Shown here: piece by piece, positions 23,907-34,550 of the stretch
Position numbering within the stretch: position 1 is the stretch's first letter
Layout: each line of letters opens with the position of its first letter
Source: an uncultured Flavobacteriaceae bacterium
Lineage (GTDB): Bacteria; Bacteroidota; Bacteroidia; Flavobacteriales; Flavobacteriaceae
Length of the DNA stretch: 64,000 nt
Reading direction: 5' to 3'
Assembly (NCBI GenBank): GCA_947502635.1
Contig: CANNAN010000009.1
Span: 62,001-126,000 of the forward strand
Program-made: the position numbers and the translations under genes
The notes under the pieces: model-generated
Database searches by the model: none
What the model saw: only the letters and a program-made list of their open reading frames with translations
What the model was told of the DNA's origin: nothing

Positions 23907-26297
23907 TTATTCCGTTCTTAAACTTTTTATAGGATTAGTAGCAGCCACCTTTATAGCTTGAAAGCTTACTGTTAACAATGTAATTCCTAATGCTCCTATA
24001 CCTGCTATTACAAAAATCCACCACGATACTTCGGTTTGATACGTATAATTATTTAGCCATTTTGTAACTCCATAATATGCTAAAGGTGTAGCCACAATAA
24101 TTGCAAGTACTGCCAACTTCACAAAGTCTTTGGAAAGTAATTGCCATAAGTTAAATACTGAAGCCCCTACTACTTTTCTAACACCTATTTCTTTGGTTCG
24201 CAGTTCTGCCATAAAAGATGCTAAACCAAACAACCCAAGGCAACTTATAAAAATGGCAAAAAACGCAAAAATGGTAGATAGTTTTCCAATACGTTCAATA
24301 GCTTCAAATTTCTCAGCAAAAGTATCATCTACAAACTCATATTTAAAAGGAACATGAGGTGCGTGTTTTGATAAAACTGCTTTTACGCCCGCTAAAGACA
24401 CTCCTGCACTTTTTTCTGGGTTGAGTTTTAATTCAATCCAATTAGTATTAGCATACTTAATGGTATAAACTGTTGGTAGCACAGGTTCAAAAGGCGACAC
24501 CGCTATGATATCTTTAACCACTCCAATAACCTGATGCTCCTGATTATTCCAACGAATTATTTTACCAACAGGATTTTCTAATCCCATATATTTAATTGCC
24601 GTTTCATTAAAAACAAACGCCGTAGAATCGGTAGCAAAAGTTCTCGAAAAATCACGCCCATCTACAACATCCCATCCCACCGTTTTTCCATAATCATGTG
24701 ATATTGAAATCGTAGCTATATTTGTAATAAAATCTGGAGATTTCCCTTCCCATTCAAACCCACCTGTAGTACTCCAAACATCTGTTAAAGGACTTGATGA
24801 TTCAGCCATTTCTAAAACTGCTCCGCTATTTATAAGTTCGTTGCGGAGCATATTATACTTGCCATCATAATCTTGAGTTGTCTTTTGAACCATTATTAAA
24901 CTATTCATATCATAACCAATAGGCCTGTTTTTCGAATAGTCAATTTGCTTTTCAACAGCAATAGTTCCTATAACCAATATTACCGAAACCGTAAATTGAA
25001 CAACGACCAATGCCTTACGAAATGATGTTGTAGACTGACCTGTTTTAAAAGTACCTTTTAGCACTTTTACTGGTCTGAAAGAAGACAAATACAAGGCTGG
25101 ATAACTACCTGCCAAAAGGCTTGTAATAATTATAAAGACTACGCTGATAATCCAAAAAGTAACACTATTAAAAGGAAACACAATTTGTTTATCAGACAAT
25201 TGATTAAACAATGGCATAACTAAAAAAACCAGACCAATAGCTAATATGAAAGCTGCGAGAACCACTAAAAATGATTCGCTTAAAAACTGATTAATTAATT
25301 GATATCTAGATGAGCCTACTGTTTTTCTAATACCCACTTCTTTAGCTCGTTTCTCTGACTGTGCCGTACTTAAGTTCATGAAATTAATACAAGCCAAGAG
25401 TAAAACAAATAATCCTACCACACCAAATAACCAGACATACTGAATAAACCCGCCAACATTGACTCCATCTTTCCAATCCGACCGTAAATGCCAGTTTTTC
25501 ATTGGGTGCAATACTAATTCGGGCTTATCTCTTTTACCATATTCTGGTATATTATTGAATATCACTTTTTTGATGTTATTGCTCACAGAAATCATGTTTT
25601 TTCCTTCTGCTATTTGCACAAACAATTGATAGGAGTTATTATCCCATTGATTTGTATCACGAGCTGCTTTCACCCATGGATAAGACATGGCATATAACTC
25701 CCAAGGCACAATGAAATCTAACTGATTTAAAGTAGCATTGTGCGCAATATCTTTATACACCCCAGTAACTGAAACATTGAGCTTATTGTTAATCTTCATG
25801 GTTTTCCCTAATGGATTATCGGCTCCAAAAAAGGAATTAGCAGTAGATTGGGATAGTACAATAGAATTTGGATCATTTAATGCATCCCAATCTCCATAGA
25901 TCATATCAAGTGAAAACAAACTAAGGGCTCCTGATTCCATAAAACCGCCATGTCTAGAAAGTTTTTTATCATCCATAGATATCACATTATCTCCATGAAA
26001 TGAGCTCATCACAACATGCTTAAAGTTTTCACCATAATTTGCTCTTAACTCGCTACCTAAAGGATAAGGCAGAGAATACCGAATAACGTTTTTTCCATTT
26101 CGTGTTTTTCTAGACATAACTTGGGCAATGCCATCATAATTGTCATGACTTTTATCAAAAGTAAGCTCATCGTAAACCCACAAACTTATAAGAAGTACTA
26201 AAGCCATTCCTAAAGCTAGCCCGCCTATATTTATTAAAGCATACCCTTTATTTTTTAGAAGGTTTCTTAATGCTATTTTAAAATAATTTTTAATCAT
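23907..26297 (-). CDS. FtsX/MacB-type ABC permease (copy G)
   Basis: 796 residues. Architecture shared by all ten array members: short basic start (MIKNYFKIALRNLLKNKGY), TM1 at about 20-42, a large periplasmic MacB-PCD-like domain to about 285, a first FtsX core with coupling motif AKEVGIRKTVGSSRYQL near residue 316, TM5 near 430, a second periplasmic domain and a second FtsX core (TKEIGIRK-like motif reads TKEIGVRKVVGAS), ending NPIKSLRTE. It has no ATPase domain, so it needs a separate one. It is the last gene of the long unit, 17 bp after copy H; its 3' end abuts the enhancer-like element of the next unit. Probable export or envelope-sensing permease; substrate unknown. Confidence 0.93.
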   Translation of the reverse strand: MIKNYFKIALRNLLKNKGYALINIGGLALGMALVLLISLWVYDELTFDKSHDNYDGIAQVMSRKTRNGKNVIRYSLPYPLGSELRANYGENFKHVVMSSFHGDNVISMDDKKLSRHGGFMESGALSLFSLDMIYGDWDALNDPNSIVLSQSTANSFFGADNPLGKTMKINNKLNVSVTGVYKDIAHNATLNQLDFIVPWELYAMSYPWVKAARDTNQWDNNSYQLFVQIAEGKNMISVSNNIKKVIFNNIPEYGKRDKPELVLHPMKNWHLRSDWKDGVNVGGFIQYVWLFGVVGLFVLLLACINFMNLSTAQSEKRAKEVGIRKTVGSSRYQLINQFLSESFLVVLAAFILAIGLVFLVMPLFNQLSDKQIVFPFNSVTFWIISVVFIIITSLLAGSYPALYLSSFRPVKVLKGTFKTGQSTTSFRKALVVVQFTVSVILVIGTIAVEKQIDYSKNRPIGYDMNSLIMVQKTTQDYDGKYNMLRNELINSGAVLEMAESSSPLTDVWSTTGGFEWEGKSPDFITNIATISISHDYGKTVGWDVVDGRDFSRTFATDSTAFVFNETAIKYMGLENPVGKIIRWNNQEHQVIGVVKDIIAVSPFEPVLPTVYTIKYANTNWIELKLNPEKSAGVSLAGVKAVLSKHAPHVPFKYEFVDDTFAEKFEAIERIGKLSTIFAFFAIFISCLGLFGLASFMAELRTKEIGVRKVVGASVFNLWQLLSKDFVKLAVLAIIVATPLAYYGVTKWLNNYTYQTEVSWWIFVIAGIGALGITLLTVSFQAIKVAATNPIKSLRTE

Positions 26298-26314
26298 AAT
26301 GTTTTGAGATTACG

Positions 26315-28753
26315 TTATTCCTCTCGGATAATAACAGCAGGATTTAACCTTAAAACTTTTAACACATAATACATAATGTTACATACCGCTACCATAAGTA
26401 TTAATAAAACAGCGCTTAGAAAAACGACACCTTGAATCTCTATTCTGTAGGCAAAATTGTTTAGCCAGTTCATCAAGAAATACCAGGTTAGTGGAATGGC
26501 AATGGCTGCAGCTATTACTATGAGCAAAATGTAGCCTTTAGACATTAACATAAAAACAGCCTTGTTATTTGCTCCTAAAACCCTGCGTACGGCAATGGCT
26601 TTTAAGTTCTCAACTGTTGTTAAAGACACCATAGCAAGAAGCCCAAGGTTAGCTATTAAAATGGCTAATATGGTCAACGCATTAAAGATGTTGCCAAATT
26701 GTTTGCATTGGTTATACTGTTCATTAAAAAAACTATCGGAAAAATGTGCTAAAAAAGGGTCATCTGGATACATGGCATGCCATTTAGATTCTATAAAATC
26801 CATTTGGGCTTTAAGATTGTTCGGGCTTAATTTCACCAAATAGTGTCCAAATGCAAAAGGGTGCCTGTTTGTATAAAAAGCTGGCAATATAGACTCTGTT
26901 AATGATTTCATATGAAAATCTGCCACAATGGCTCTTATTTTCCAAAGAAGCCCATCTAACATCACTTCTTGTCCTAAAGCATCTTCTGGACTTTCAAACC
27001 CAAGTAGCTCCAAAGCCTTTTCGTTAATAATAGTTTCCATTTTTTGCTGTGTAGGGTCTATTTCAAAATTGTTTCCTGCTAGAATTTCTGCCCCATAAAG
27101 AGGAAGGAAATTTTCATCAATAAGGCGCTCTTCAACTTCAGTTTGTATAGCTTCTCCCTTTCCTTTAAGCTTAATATTATGCCGTAAAAGTTCGGCTTCT
27201 TCTCCTGGAATGCTATAACACGATGCGACTTCTTTTAATGATGAATTCTGTAAAAGTTGTTGCCTGAATACATTGTATTTTCCATTTTTTATGGCTATTT
27301 CGTCATATGAATGCCAACCACCTGCATTTAAACTTGTAGGAGCTTGCAAAACAATAACTTGATTGGTGTTAATTCCTAAATCGTAGTTTTGCATAAATTG
27401 CACTTGTTGATAGACCACATAAGCTGCTATGGTAAGAAATATGGATGCACAAAATTGTACTACCAAAAGTCCTTGCTTTATATAGGCATGACTCGTTCTT
27501 CCTTTTATTATTTTTCCTTTTATTGCCGTATTTACATCTATAGAAGTTAAAACAAAAGCAGGATAAAAACTAACAGCTAATACGCATACACCAAAAATTA
27601 GAATCCCTAAAAACCAGAACAATGGTTTGGTAAACACATTAAAACTTAGTGAAATATTAAAATAGCTTTCTATAAATGAAGTACTAACTAACACAATAAT
27701 TGCAGCAATTATTAATGCAGTCACATTTAGTAAAAAGGCTTCAATAAAATATTGAATTCTTAATTGTAAGGCTGATGCTCCTAAGGTTTTTCTAACACCT
27801 GTATCTTTGGATCTTCGTAGAGAAAGTGTTGTACTTAAATTAATAAAATTGATAAAAACAATGATTAATATAGCAATACCAACCCCCATAATGATGTAAA
27901 CTTGACTGAGGTTTCCATTAGCTTCTAGCTCATCATTATAATTAGACGTTAAGTGAATATCTTCAATAGGCTGTAAGCCAAATTCTATCTTTTTCCCTTC
28001 ACTTTTTTCAGGGTTTACATGTAATAAGCTTAAATTATTTAATGCCCTTTGAATGTTATCTTTTGAACCTTGATTGGATACCGAAATGTAATTCTGGCCG
28101 AAATTCCAATGCCAATTCCCTTCTTTTTGTATCCATCCATAATGCACCCAAGTGTCGAGCGTAGCTAAATATTCGTATTTAAAATGGGTATTTAATGGTG
28201 GATCTTTCACAACGCCTGTTACCTGAAAAGGCATGCCTTCATTTACCTTTACTTCTTTTCCTATTGGGTCTTCATTACCAAAAAGGGCATAGGCTCTAGA
28301 TGCTGTAAGTACCATTTTTAAAGGCGCATCTAAGGCTGTATCTGGATTTCCTGAAATAAGTAACCCCTTAAACACTTTAAGAAAATCTTTATCTACCCAA
28401 TATACTTTTTGTTTCGCATATTTTTTATCATCAGTTCTAACCAGACAAGGTTCAAAATAAGTTCGTGTAGCATGCTCTATATTTGGTATTTCTACAGGAG
28501 CAATTTGTTCTAATATAGATGGTCCCTTAGTACCTTCAAACACCTTTTTACCATGTACATATCTAGCTGTGGCAACCCTATATACGTTTGCCTTATTATC
28601 AATATGATCTTCATAAGAAAACTCAAAGGTTACATACCCCAGAATAAGAATACACACTGCAAACCCTAGAGCTAAACCACCAATATTAATAGCTGTAAAA
28701 AACTTTTCACGACTAAAGACTCTTAATGCAAACTTTAAATTATTCTTAAACAT
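26315..28753 (-). CDS. FtsX/MacB-type ABC permease (copy H), divergent
   Basis: 812 residues from the ATG at 28753; an upstream in-frame start would overlap the esterase gene and gives an atypical N-terminus. The start MFKNNLKFALRVFSREKFF differs from the common MIRNYFKIAWRNL of other copies. First coupling motif RSKDTGVRKTLGASALQL is near residue 313; the second is altered to KAIAVRRVLGANNKAVF in place of KEIGIRKVLGAS. C-terminus ends NPAVIIREE rather than NPIKSLRTE. These differences make it the most diverged member besides F, perhaps an older lineage or a different partner ATPase. Two periplasmic domains and eight membrane helices remain recognisable. Confidence 0.92.
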   Translation of the reverse strand: MFKNNLKFALRVFSREKFFTAINIGGLALGFAVCILILGYVTFEFSYEDHIDNKANVYRVATARYVHGKKVFEGTKGPSILEQIAPVEIPNIEHATRTYFEPCLVRTDDKKYAKQKVYWVDKDFLKVFKGLLISGNPDTALDAPLKMVLTASRAYALFGNEDPIGKEVKVNEGMPFQVTGVVKDPPLNTHFKYEYLATLDTWVHYGWIQKEGNWHWNFGQNYISVSNQGSKDNIQRALNNLSLLHVNPEKSEGKKIEFGLQPIEDIHLTSNYNDELEANGNLSQVYIIMGVGIAILIIVFINFINLSTTLSLRRSKDTGVRKTLGASALQLRIQYFIEAFLLNVTALIIAAIIVLVSTSFIESYFNISLSFNVFTKPLFWFLGILIFGVCVLAVSFYPAFVLTSIDVNTAIKGKIIKGRTSHAYIKQGLLVVQFCASIFLTIAAYVVYQQVQFMQNYDLGINTNQVIVLQAPTSLNAGGWHSYDEIAIKNGKYNVFRQQLLQNSSLKEVASCYSIPGEEAELLRHNIKLKGKGEAIQTEVEERLIDENFLPLYGAEILAGNNFEIDPTQQKMETIINEKALELLGFESPEDALGQEVMLDGLLWKIRAIVADFHMKSLTESILPAFYTNRHPFAFGHYLVKLSPNNLKAQMDFIESKWHAMYPDDPFLAHFSDSFFNEQYNQCKQFGNIFNALTILAILIANLGLLAMVSLTTVENLKAIAVRRVLGANNKAVFMLMSKGYILLIVIAAAIAIPLTWYFLMNWLNNFAYRIEIQGVVFLSAVLLILMVAVCNIMYYVLKVLRLNPAVIIREE

Positions 28754-28760
28754 ATTATTC

Positions 28761-29588
28761 TTATTCCTTAAAATTCGGATACACAAATTTCACACCATCA
28801 TAAACCGTTTTTAATAAAATGGTAATGTGTGTTTCATTTTTATAAGCTACACTTTTCCAATAGAGATTATTAGGTGAATTCTCTTTTAAAACATCACCTA
28901 CAGCTTCAATTCCCATACCTCTATATGGCATACCTTCACGACCACTTATAAACAGTTTTACATCTAAATCTAACAGATTAGGCAATGTCTCTTTTGCCAG
29001 TTTAATCACATATTTTCCATCCCACCATAATGATGGGTCTGCTGCTATATAAGCGCTAAATAGATTAGGAGCTTTTAACATGCTGTAAATAGCGAATGTG
29101 CCACCGTGAGAATGTCCAAAAAGTGTATTGTATTTTGATGTAGCATAGGTTTTATTAATATGAGGCATTAACTCCTCTTTAATAAATTTGATATAATTAT
29201 CGGCGCCTCCTGATAAGGGTGAACGCTTATCATGAGTAGGTAATAAGTCCCTATCACGCATCACTACACCATCTACAAATTTATTATCTATTCCAACAAT
29301 AATACATCTTGGTATTGCCTGCCAATCTGATGCAATTCGGTGTGTTGGAGACACTACATTTACTACGGTTTCTCCATCTAACACATAAATAACATCATGT
29401 TTTTTATCCGAATTCAAATCATAGCTATAGTCTGCTGGTAAAACAACACGGTAATTTCTATATTCATTCAATGTTTTGGAAAAAAGGGAATCTTGAATTA
29501 CAGTATTATTTTGTTGTGCTTTTACGGTATTAGATACACATAAAAATGCTATGGCTATAAAAAATAAAAGTTTGTTGTGGTTTTTCAT
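28761..29588 (-). CDS. alpha/beta-hydrolase, esterase-D/IroE-like, exported
   Basis: 275 residues with a signal peptide (LLFFIAIAFLCVSNTVKAQ). The fold pattern DVIYVLDGETVVNVV, then RCIIVGIDNK, RDRDLLPTHDKRSPLSGGADNYIKFI, and the nucleophile elbow FGHSHGGTFAIYSML near residue 157 (Ser at the elbow centre), with WWDGKY and a C-terminal ETHITI supplying the likely His. This matches the putative esterase family that includes siderophore esterases. It is set inside the permease operon, 7 bp before copy H and 49 bp after copy A1, so it is probably coexpressed with them. The link to an exported ester substrate is inference. Confidence 0.88.
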   Translation of the reverse strand: MKNHNKLLFFIAIAFLCVSNTVKAQQNNTVIQDSLFSKTLNEYRNYRVVLPADYSYDLNSDKKHDVIYVLDGETVVNVVSPTHRIASDWQAIPRCIIVGIDNKFVDGVVMRDRDLLPTHDKRSPLSGGADNYIKFIKEELMPHINKTYATSKYNTLFGHSHGGTFAIYSMLKAPNLFSAYIAADPSLWWDGKYVIKLAKETLPNLLDLDVKLFISGREGMPYRGMGIEAVGDVLKENSPNNLYWKSVAYKNETHITILLKTVYDGVKFVYPNFKE

Positions 29589-29637
29589 GTTTGTTGTTGT
29601 TTTTAGATATGTTTCTTGATTGATACATTTTGATTTT

Positions 29638-32073
29638 TTATTCTGAACGCAAAATTTTTGCTGGATTTATTAATGCAGATTTTACTGCATGATAACTTAT
29701 AGTTACTAAAGCTATAGTCATTGCTATAATACCTGCAACGGCAAAAACAGACCAAGACATATCTATTCTATATTCATAATCTTGCAACCACGTTTGCATT
29801 AAATAGTAAGCTATTGGAATTGCAACAGATAGTGCAATTATAATAAGTGCTAAAAAGTTTTTTGTAAGTAATTTAAAAATAGTCTGTACTGAAGCTCCAA
29901 GTACTTTACGGATACTCATTTCTTTGTTACGCTGTTCTACCATGTAAGCTGAAAGCGCTAGTAAACCTAAACAAGCCACCAATATGGCTAAAATGGCAAA
30001 TGCTGTAAATATGGATTTTATTCTGTTTACGTTATCATACATTTTAGAAAAAGACGCATCCATAAATTCGTATCTAAATGCCATATTAGGAACAAACGCC
30101 TTCCATTTTGCTTCCATTGATGATAATACTGCTGAGACATTTGATGTATTTATTTTTACGGAAGTTATGGAGGGACTTATTCCGCTAAAAAAACAAAGTG
30201 GTCTCACCGATGTTTTCATCGTATCAAAATTAAAATCTTCTACAACGCCTATAACTTCATAAAGCTCGCCATATCTAGAGATTCGTTTACCAATGGGTTC
30301 TATTAGATTTAATTCTTTTGCCATGGCTTGATTTATTATCACCGCTTGCTCATCAGAAGCTCTACTTGCAATAAAATTGCGCCCATCAACTAAGCTCATT
30401 CCCATTGTTTCAATATAGTCTTCATCTATTACCCAGGCCTGCCCAGGTATATTTTCGTCAATACCATCTTTACCTTCGTTTACAAAACTATTTCCATTTC
30501 TTTTGGTGCCTTCAATTGGTAAATAATCGCTAACAGAAACACTGCTAACACCTGGTAATTTTTCAAGTTCTTCTTTAAAGGTTTCAACGCGTTCATTTAA
30601 AATATTAGTACTGTAAATTTGAACAACTTGGTCTTTTTCAAACCCTACCTTAGAATTCAAAATAAAATTCATTTGTTGGTTTACAATTAATGTTCCTACA
30701 ATTAAAATGATTGAAATTGTAAATTGGAAAACTACTAGGCTACTTCTCAATCCAGATGATTTGCTCCCTGAACTTAATTTACCTTTAAGCACATTAATAG
30801 GGTTAAAGTTTGAGAGGTAAAACGACGGATATAGACCAGCCAGAATACCTACAAAAATTGATGCCATTAAAATAATTGGAATAAACCCAAAACTAGACCA
30901 AGGCATTATTAAATCAATACCAGACATACTCCTAAAAAGAGGCATTAATAAAGCAGATAAGGCTATTCCAACAATAAAAGCAATAAGTGAAATAAGAATG
31001 GATTCTGCCAAAAACTGACCAATAAGTTGTGAACGTGTAGAGCCTACCACTTTTCTAAGACCTACTTCCTTTGCACGGTTAGCGGATTTTGCTGTTGACA
31101 AATTAACAAAATTGATGCTTGCAATAATTAGAATAAACAAGGCGACAATACCAAAAATCCATATGATTTTAATATCATTTCTAGAACTAGATTCAAAACT
31201 TATATGCGCAGAATGCAAATTAATGTCTGTAAGAGGTTGTAAGTACATTTTAATCCGCTCATGCATTTGTTCCCAACCTGCAAACCCTGCAGACTGGAAA
31301 GCTGGTTTTATATACTTTTCTATTAAAGTAGTGCCCATCTTTTTTTCAAAAGCGGCAACATTAGTACCCGATTTTAAAACTATATAAGTGAAATAGTTAT
31401 TTTGAATCCATCTTGTTTGTTCGCCCTCACCAAACTCTACATCTTTTAATGTGATTAAAAAATCATAGTCTAAATGAGAATTACTAGCAAAATCTTCCAT
31501 CACTCCAGTAATTTCAAATGGATCTTCATTATTACCATTTAGGTACATAATACGCCCTACAGGATTTTCACTCTTAAAATATTTTGTGGCAATACGTTGT
31601 GAAATCACCATTGTTTTTGGTTTAGTGAGTGCTGTTGTTACATCCCCATAAACCATATTAACACCCATAATATCAATCATGGATTGATCAGCATACGTAA
31701 AGCCTTCTTCATGGTGTTGCATATCTTCTCCATCAAAACGTATCTCATTGCTACCAGCTCTATAAAAAAGCTGATTAGCCATTAATCTACCTGAATTTTC
31801 CACTTCTTCAAAGTCTTTTAAAACAGTGCTAGCTGTATTTGCTGAAAAGTGAATACCATTGTTAACACGACTATCCTCAATATATTGACCTGTCATTCTA
31901 TATACATTCTCAGAATTTGGAACACCACTGTCATAGCTGCTCTCATGAAGTATATAAATGGTTATTAAAATACAAGCAGCTACTCCTATGCTCAATCCAA
32001 AAATGTTGATAAACGAGAAGCTTTTATTCTTCAATAGGTTTCTCCATGCAATTTTAAAATAGTTACGTATCAT
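29638..32073 (-). CDS. FtsX/MacB-type ABC permease (copy A1)
   Basis: 811 residues. N-terminus MIRNYFKIAWRNLLKNKSF, TM1 SFINIFGLSIGVAACILI, first coupling motif RAKEVGLRKVVGSTRSQL near residue 332, second motif NKEMSIRKVLGASVQTIF, end NPAKILRSE. It is closely related along its whole length to copy A2 (36991): they share IYILHESSYD, FEEVENxGRLMA, TYADQSxIDIM and VEQRNKEMSIRKVLGAS. The next gene upstream, B1, is likewise the sister of B2, so A1-B1 and A2-B2 are a duplicated pair. Starts 22 bp after B1. Substrate unknown; A-type periplasmic domains differ from those of the other copies. Confidence 0.93.
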   Translation of the reverse strand: MIRNYFKIAWRNLLKNKSFSFINIFGLSIGVAACILITIYILHESSYDSGVPNSENVYRMTGQYIEDSRVNNGIHFSANTASTVLKDFEEVENSGRLMANQLFYRAGSNEIRFDGEDMQHHEEGFTYADQSMIDIMGVNMVYGDVTTALTKPKTMVISQRIATKYFKSENPVGRIMYLNGNNEDPFEITGVMEDFASNSHLDYDFLITLKDVEFGEGEQTRWIQNNYFTYIVLKSGTNVAAFEKKMGTTLIEKYIKPAFQSAGFAGWEQMHERIKMYLQPLTDINLHSAHISFESSSRNDIKIIWIFGIVALFILIIASINFVNLSTAKSANRAKEVGLRKVVGSTRSQLIGQFLAESILISLIAFIVGIALSALLMPLFRSMSGIDLIMPWSSFGFIPIILMASIFVGILAGLYPSFYLSNFNPINVLKGKLSSGSKSSGLRSSLVVFQFTISIILIVGTLIVNQQMNFILNSKVGFEKDQVVQIYSTNILNERVETFKEELEKLPGVSSVSVSDYLPIEGTKRNGNSFVNEGKDGIDENIPGQAWVIDEDYIETMGMSLVDGRNFIASRASDEQAVIINQAMAKELNLIEPIGKRISRYGELYEVIGVVEDFNFDTMKTSVRPLCFFSGISPSITSVKINTSNVSAVLSSMEAKWKAFVPNMAFRYEFMDASFSKMYDNVNRIKSIFTAFAILAILVACLGLLALSAYMVEQRNKEMSIRKVLGASVQTIFKLLTKNFLALIIIALSVAIPIAYYLMQTWLQDYEYRIDMSWSVFAVAGIIAMTIALVTISYHAVKSALINPAKILRSE

Positions 32074-32095
32074 GATTGTTCGTTTTTTGATGATA

Positions 32096-34528
32096 TTATT
32101 CTGTTCTTAAACTTTTAATGGGGTTTACTATAGCTGCTTTTATACTTTGAAAACTTATGGTTAAAATTGAAACTAATAATGCCAAAACTACAGCCAAAAT
32201 AAACACACCCCATCCTATAGTTATGCTATACTCAAAGTCTTCTAACCACTTATTCATAGCATACCAAGCCAATGGCAATGCTATTAAAATGGAGATACCA
32301 ACTAGTTTTAAAAAGTCTATAGAAAGCTTATAGGTTATTTGTCCAACGCTAGCTCCTAAAACTTTACGAACCCCTATTTCCTTGGCACGTTTTTCGGCGC
32401 TAAATGCAGCCAACCCAAATAATCCGAGGCAAGCAATAAAAATGGATAGAATTGTAAAAGTTATAAAAATGCGTCCTAAACGTTGTTCTGCATTGTAGGT
32501 ATTATTAAAAGAATCTTCCATGAAATAATGATTGAATAATTGCCCAGATGCCATAGTTTTCCATATACTTTCAATATTAGATACAGTGGTGACATAATCA
32601 CTTCCACTAATTTTCACTACTAAATCGTTGGCATAACCACCAATATGCATACTCAATGCCGCTATATCATTTCGTAATGTCTCAAAATGAAAGTCTTTAA
32701 CAACACCTACAACTGTAAAAAATCTGGGGTTTTCTTCACCTAACTCATAAGTAAATCGTTTATTTATAGCTTCTTCTGGTGTAATATCTAATACTTTTAC
32801 AGCCGCTTCATTTATTATGATACTAAGAGAATCGCTACCAAATTTTTTATTAAAATCTCTGCCAGCAATCAGTTCTAAATTCAGTGTTGACAAATAATCC
32901 ATATCAACATCCCAACTTTGCATTTGTAATGCATTCTCCTGACTTATTGCTCCTTCTTCATAAAAACCTCTATCTCTTCTATAAGAAGGAATCGGCAAAT
33001 AACTACTTAAACTAGCCTGTTTTACACTTGCTAATTGTTTTATTTGTTGCTTAAATGCCTGTTGTTGGTTACCTAAAGTCCCCACATCTTGAATGACCAA
33101 AACCTGATCTTTTGCATACCCGACGTCCTTATTTTGAATGTATTGTAATTGTTGAAAAACTACCAGTGTACTAATAATTAAAAACACCGATATAGCGAAT
33201 TGAAACACTACTAACGAACTTCTAATACCACCTGCTTTACGGCTATCATTAGCACCTCCTTTAAGCACCTTAACAGGAATAAAACGTGACATGAAAAACG
33301 CAGGATATATTCCCGATAAAAGACCAAGTACCAATGTGCATATAACTAAAACCAACCAAAATAATGGCTTCCCATAAGGGATTTCCATGGTCTTATCTGC
33401 AAGTGCATTAAAAAAAGGAAGTGCCAAAGCTGCAACTCCTATAGCCACCAATAATGCTATAAATGTTATTAAGCCTGACTCTGCTAAAAACTGACTTACT
33501 AAAGCAGATTTACCAGACCCCAATGTTTTTCTAATACCTACTTCTTTTGCACGTTTAAGAGAATGTGCTGTAGACAAATTCATAAAGTTGACACTTGCCA
33601 GTATGATAAGAAATAGGCCTATAAAGGATAAAATATAAATATTTTGAATACTTCCGTTAGCACTCATTTCTGGAAACCTGTTAGAATGCAAATGAATATC
33701 CTGTAGATTAATGGTACTGAAATTATAATAATTTCCTGATGCTAAAAACTGCTCTTCTGTGATACCAGGCATATAAGGCTGAGCATATGGAATAAAATAT
33801 TTTTTAAAAAAGCCATCCAAGGCAGTTTGAACATCTTGAATGTTAGCAGTTGGTAAAAGTTTTATAAAGGTTGGAAAATTGTTACTTCCCCAATTGTTCT
33901 CTTTTTCTTCTTGGTTGCCTGCCATAGCTAAAAATACACTATGGTCTCTTAAAAGTGAGTTTTTTGGTAAATCTTCTATAACCCCTGTTACAACATAAGT
34001 ATCACCATTATTTAAAATAAGGCTTTTCCCAACAGCTTCTTCTATGTTAAAATGTTTTTCTGCAGCTGTTTTAGTTAAAACTAATGTATTGGGTTCATTC
34101 AATGCAGATGCACTATCACCAAATAATACATCAATCCCAAACATTTCAAAAAAGCTTGGGTCAACATAACTAACCTGTAGTTCCTTTACATTGATATCGG
34201 TTTCATGTTTCTTTATTAGCATATTACCGCTGTTACGAAAACGTGTAATTAACTCAATTTGAGGCACGTCGTTTTCCAACACTTCAGCCACTGGACTGGA
34301 AATCTCAGCAAAATTGCTTACATCTCCGCCAAACTTAACATCCAAATTAATACGATGTATGCGGTCAGCATCAGGAAACATATTGTCATAGTTCAATTCA
34401 TCATAAACATATAATGCAATTAATAGACTACCTGCCATTCCAATAGTTAACCCAAAGATGTTTAGAAATGTAAAAAAGGGTTGTTTTTTAAGGTTTCGCC
34501 ACGCGATTTTGAAATAATTACGAATCAT
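32096..34528 (-). CDS. FtsX/MacB-type ABC permease (copy B1)
   Basis: 810 residues. Start MIRNYFKIAWRNLKKQPFF with TM1 LNIFGLTIGMAGSLLIALYVY. First coupling motif RAKEVGIRKTLGSGKSAL near residue 324; second AKEIGVRKVLGASVGQI; end NPIKSLRTE. Sister of copy B2 (39435): shared signatures include FADRIHRIN-type DADRIHRIN, the LPTANIQDV/LPNANIDNL loop, ITEEQFLASGNYYNF against MTEESFFASGNYLYY, and the LSSYLPIPSYRRDR against SGYLPTPSLRRDR loop. 22 bp separate it from copy C upstream. Together with A1 it forms the downstream copy of the duplicated A-B block. Confidence 0.93.
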   Translation of the reverse strand: MIRNYFKIAWRNLKKQPFFTFLNIFGLTIGMAGSLLIALYVYDELNYDNMFPDADRIHRINLDVKFGGDVSNFAEISSPVAEVLENDVPQIELITRFRNSGNMLIKKHETDINVKELQVSYVDPSFFEMFGIDVLFGDSASALNEPNTLVLTKTAAEKHFNIEEAVGKSLILNNGDTYVVTGVIEDLPKNSLLRDHSVFLAMAGNQEEKENNWGSNNFPTFIKLLPTANIQDVQTALDGFFKKYFIPYAQPYMPGITEEQFLASGNYYNFSTINLQDIHLHSNRFPEMSANGSIQNIYILSFIGLFLIILASVNFMNLSTAHSLKRAKEVGIRKTLGSGKSALVSQFLAESGLITFIALLVAIGVAALALPFFNALADKTMEIPYGKPLFWLVLVICTLVLGLLSGIYPAFFMSRFIPVKVLKGGANDSRKAGGIRSSLVVFQFAISVFLIISTLVVFQQLQYIQNKDVGYAKDQVLVIQDVGTLGNQQQAFKQQIKQLASVKQASLSSYLPIPSYRRDRGFYEEGAISQENALQMQSWDVDMDYLSTLNLELIAGRDFNKKFGSDSLSIIINEAAVKVLDITPEEAINKRFTYELGEENPRFFTVVGVVKDFHFETLRNDIAALSMHIGGYANDLVVKISGSDYVTTVSNIESIWKTMASGQLFNHYFMEDSFNNTYNAEQRLGRIFITFTILSIFIACLGLFGLAAFSAEKRAKEIGVRKVLGASVGQITYKLSIDFLKLVGISILIALPLAWYAMNKWLEDFEYSITIGWGVFILAVVLALLVSILTISFQSIKAAIVNPIKSLRTE

Positions 34529-34550
34529 GATTGTTTTTTTGATTGATGAA